Source of the DNA: an uncultured Prevotellaceae bacterium
GTDB lineage: Bacteria; Bacteroidota; Bacteroidia; Bacteroidales; Bacteroidaceae
NCBI GenBank assembly: GCA_900313845.1
Contig: OMTC01000010.1
Span: forward strand, 1-14,242
Direction of reading: 5' to 3'
Length of the DNA stretch: 14,242 nucleotides
A program made the position numbers and the translations under genes. The stretch's first letter is position 1; every line of letters begins with the position of its first letter. Below, piece by piece: positions 13,835-14,242 of this stretch. The notes beneath the pieces were generated by a model. That model saw nothing but the letters and a program-made list of their open reading frames with translations. It ran no database searches and was not told the DNA's origin.

Positions 13835-14242
13835 TGGTTTGCATCTTTCCGCTCAGGTCGGTACGCAGCGCCACTTTCTCGTTGTCGATGCCCAAGTTTC
13901 CACTCACGATTCCATTCTTCAGTTGCAAGTTCGCATCGGTGTTGCTCAGGTCGATTTGTCCGTAGTTGGCTTTCTTCAAGTCAAGGTCCACGTCGGCTGT
14001 GGTCTTCTTGTTGAAGAAGTCGAAACCTTTACCCTTCGCCTTCACCTTTCCACTCAGATTGAGCGGTTCGTCGAGCGGCACGAACTGATTGACATTCAGG
14101 TTCTCGGCATACATGTCGATGTTGTACGAGTCGTCGTTCATGCCATAGTTCACCTTCGCATTCACGTTGCCCTGCTTGGTCTTTGCCACCACGTCGGCAA
14201 TGAGTTTATTGTCCTTGATACTCACATCGCCACCCACCTTCA
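13653..14242 (-). CDS. tamB: TamB, part upstream of the frameshift (5' end outside the window)
   Basis: This frame enters from the right edge: the codon before GTG at 14237 is AAG in the same frame, so the gene starts outside the window. It encodes typical TamB strand repeats (VSIKDNKLIADVVAKTKQGNVNAKVNYGM, LSGKVKAKGKGFDFFNKKTTADVDLDL). Homologous sequence ends about position 13820, after LSGKMQTNAVDV. The remaining residues to the stop at 13653 (LWQGQDRDAEVRLLCRNG onward) are out-of-frame and low in TamB character. Removing one T from the GTTTTA run (minus strand) joins V-D-V to Y-G-K-D-K-I-E-T of the downstream frame. The N-terminal membrane anchor would be encoded to the right of the window. 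Confidence 0.85.
   Translation of the reverse strand, partial: KVGGDVSIKDNKLIADVVAKTKQGNVNAKVNYGMNDDSYNIDMYAENLNVNQFVPLDEPLNLSGKVKAKGKGFDFFNKKTTADVDLDLKKANYGQIDLSNTDANLQLKNGIVSGNLGIDNEKVALRTDLSGKMQTNAVDVLWQGQDRDAEVRLLCRNGQGHDHGFCQDGRPLPRYACARESLQDDGEGWQTASSG
13819..13822 (-). other. Frameshift site in tamB
   Basis: A run of four A on the plus strand (TTTT on the minus strand, in GATGTTTTATGG) is where the two tamB frames meet. One T too many explains the shift exactly. The run is short, so programmed slippage is unlikely. A natural mutation or a consensus error is more probable. Confidence 0.8.

Overview
The window looks like chromosomal DNA from a member of the Bacteroidota, most likely a Prevotella-like Bacteroidales. 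Three things point there: promoter-like elements of the form TAnnTTTG rather than sigma70 boxes; a lipoprotein BamA/TamA homologue of the TamL type directly downstream of tamB; and intergenic regions full of short AT-rich repeats (variants of ATTCTTCATTC and TTTTCACTTTTC). This assignment comes from gene content and promoter style, not from a database match.

Layout: on the plus strand, a long imperfect hairpin (1-85) precedes an M16 zinc protease (265-1554). A 158-bp near-palindromic element (1560-1717) follows, then an AGCS sodium:alanine/glycine symporter (1760-3211). A non-coding stretch (3212-3594) contains a segment bounded by 13-bp inverted repeats, several GGTTCGGC-type repeats, and a strong terminator-like hairpin. 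From 3595 to the right edge every gene is on the minus strand. In transcription order these are tamB (5' end outside the window, broken by a frameshift near 13820), tamL, radA, a TetR-family regulator, a fabG-type reductase, an RluA-family pseudouridine synthase and a DUF3298/RsiV-like lipoprotein.

Functionally the minus-strand run combines envelope assembly (TamB with TamL), DNA recombination/repair (RadA), fatty-acid elongation with a nearby regulator (TetR, FabG), RNA modification (RluA) and an envelope lipoprotein. tamB and tamL are almost certainly co-translated: the stop and start are separated by two bases. The TetR gene appears to have its own promoter, overlapped by palindromes that are good operator or terminator candidates. 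The other genes are separated by 70-230 bp of repeat-rich DNA.

The most unusual feature is that repeat sequence of the kind that fills the intergenic gaps also appears to sit in frame inside three genes: the M16 protease, the AGCS symporter, and the signal peptide of TamL, where about 46 codons separate the basic N-terminus from the hydrophobic core and lipobox. No defence system, CRISPR array, phage, tRNA or rRNA was seen. The genes themselves are ordinary housekeeping genes.
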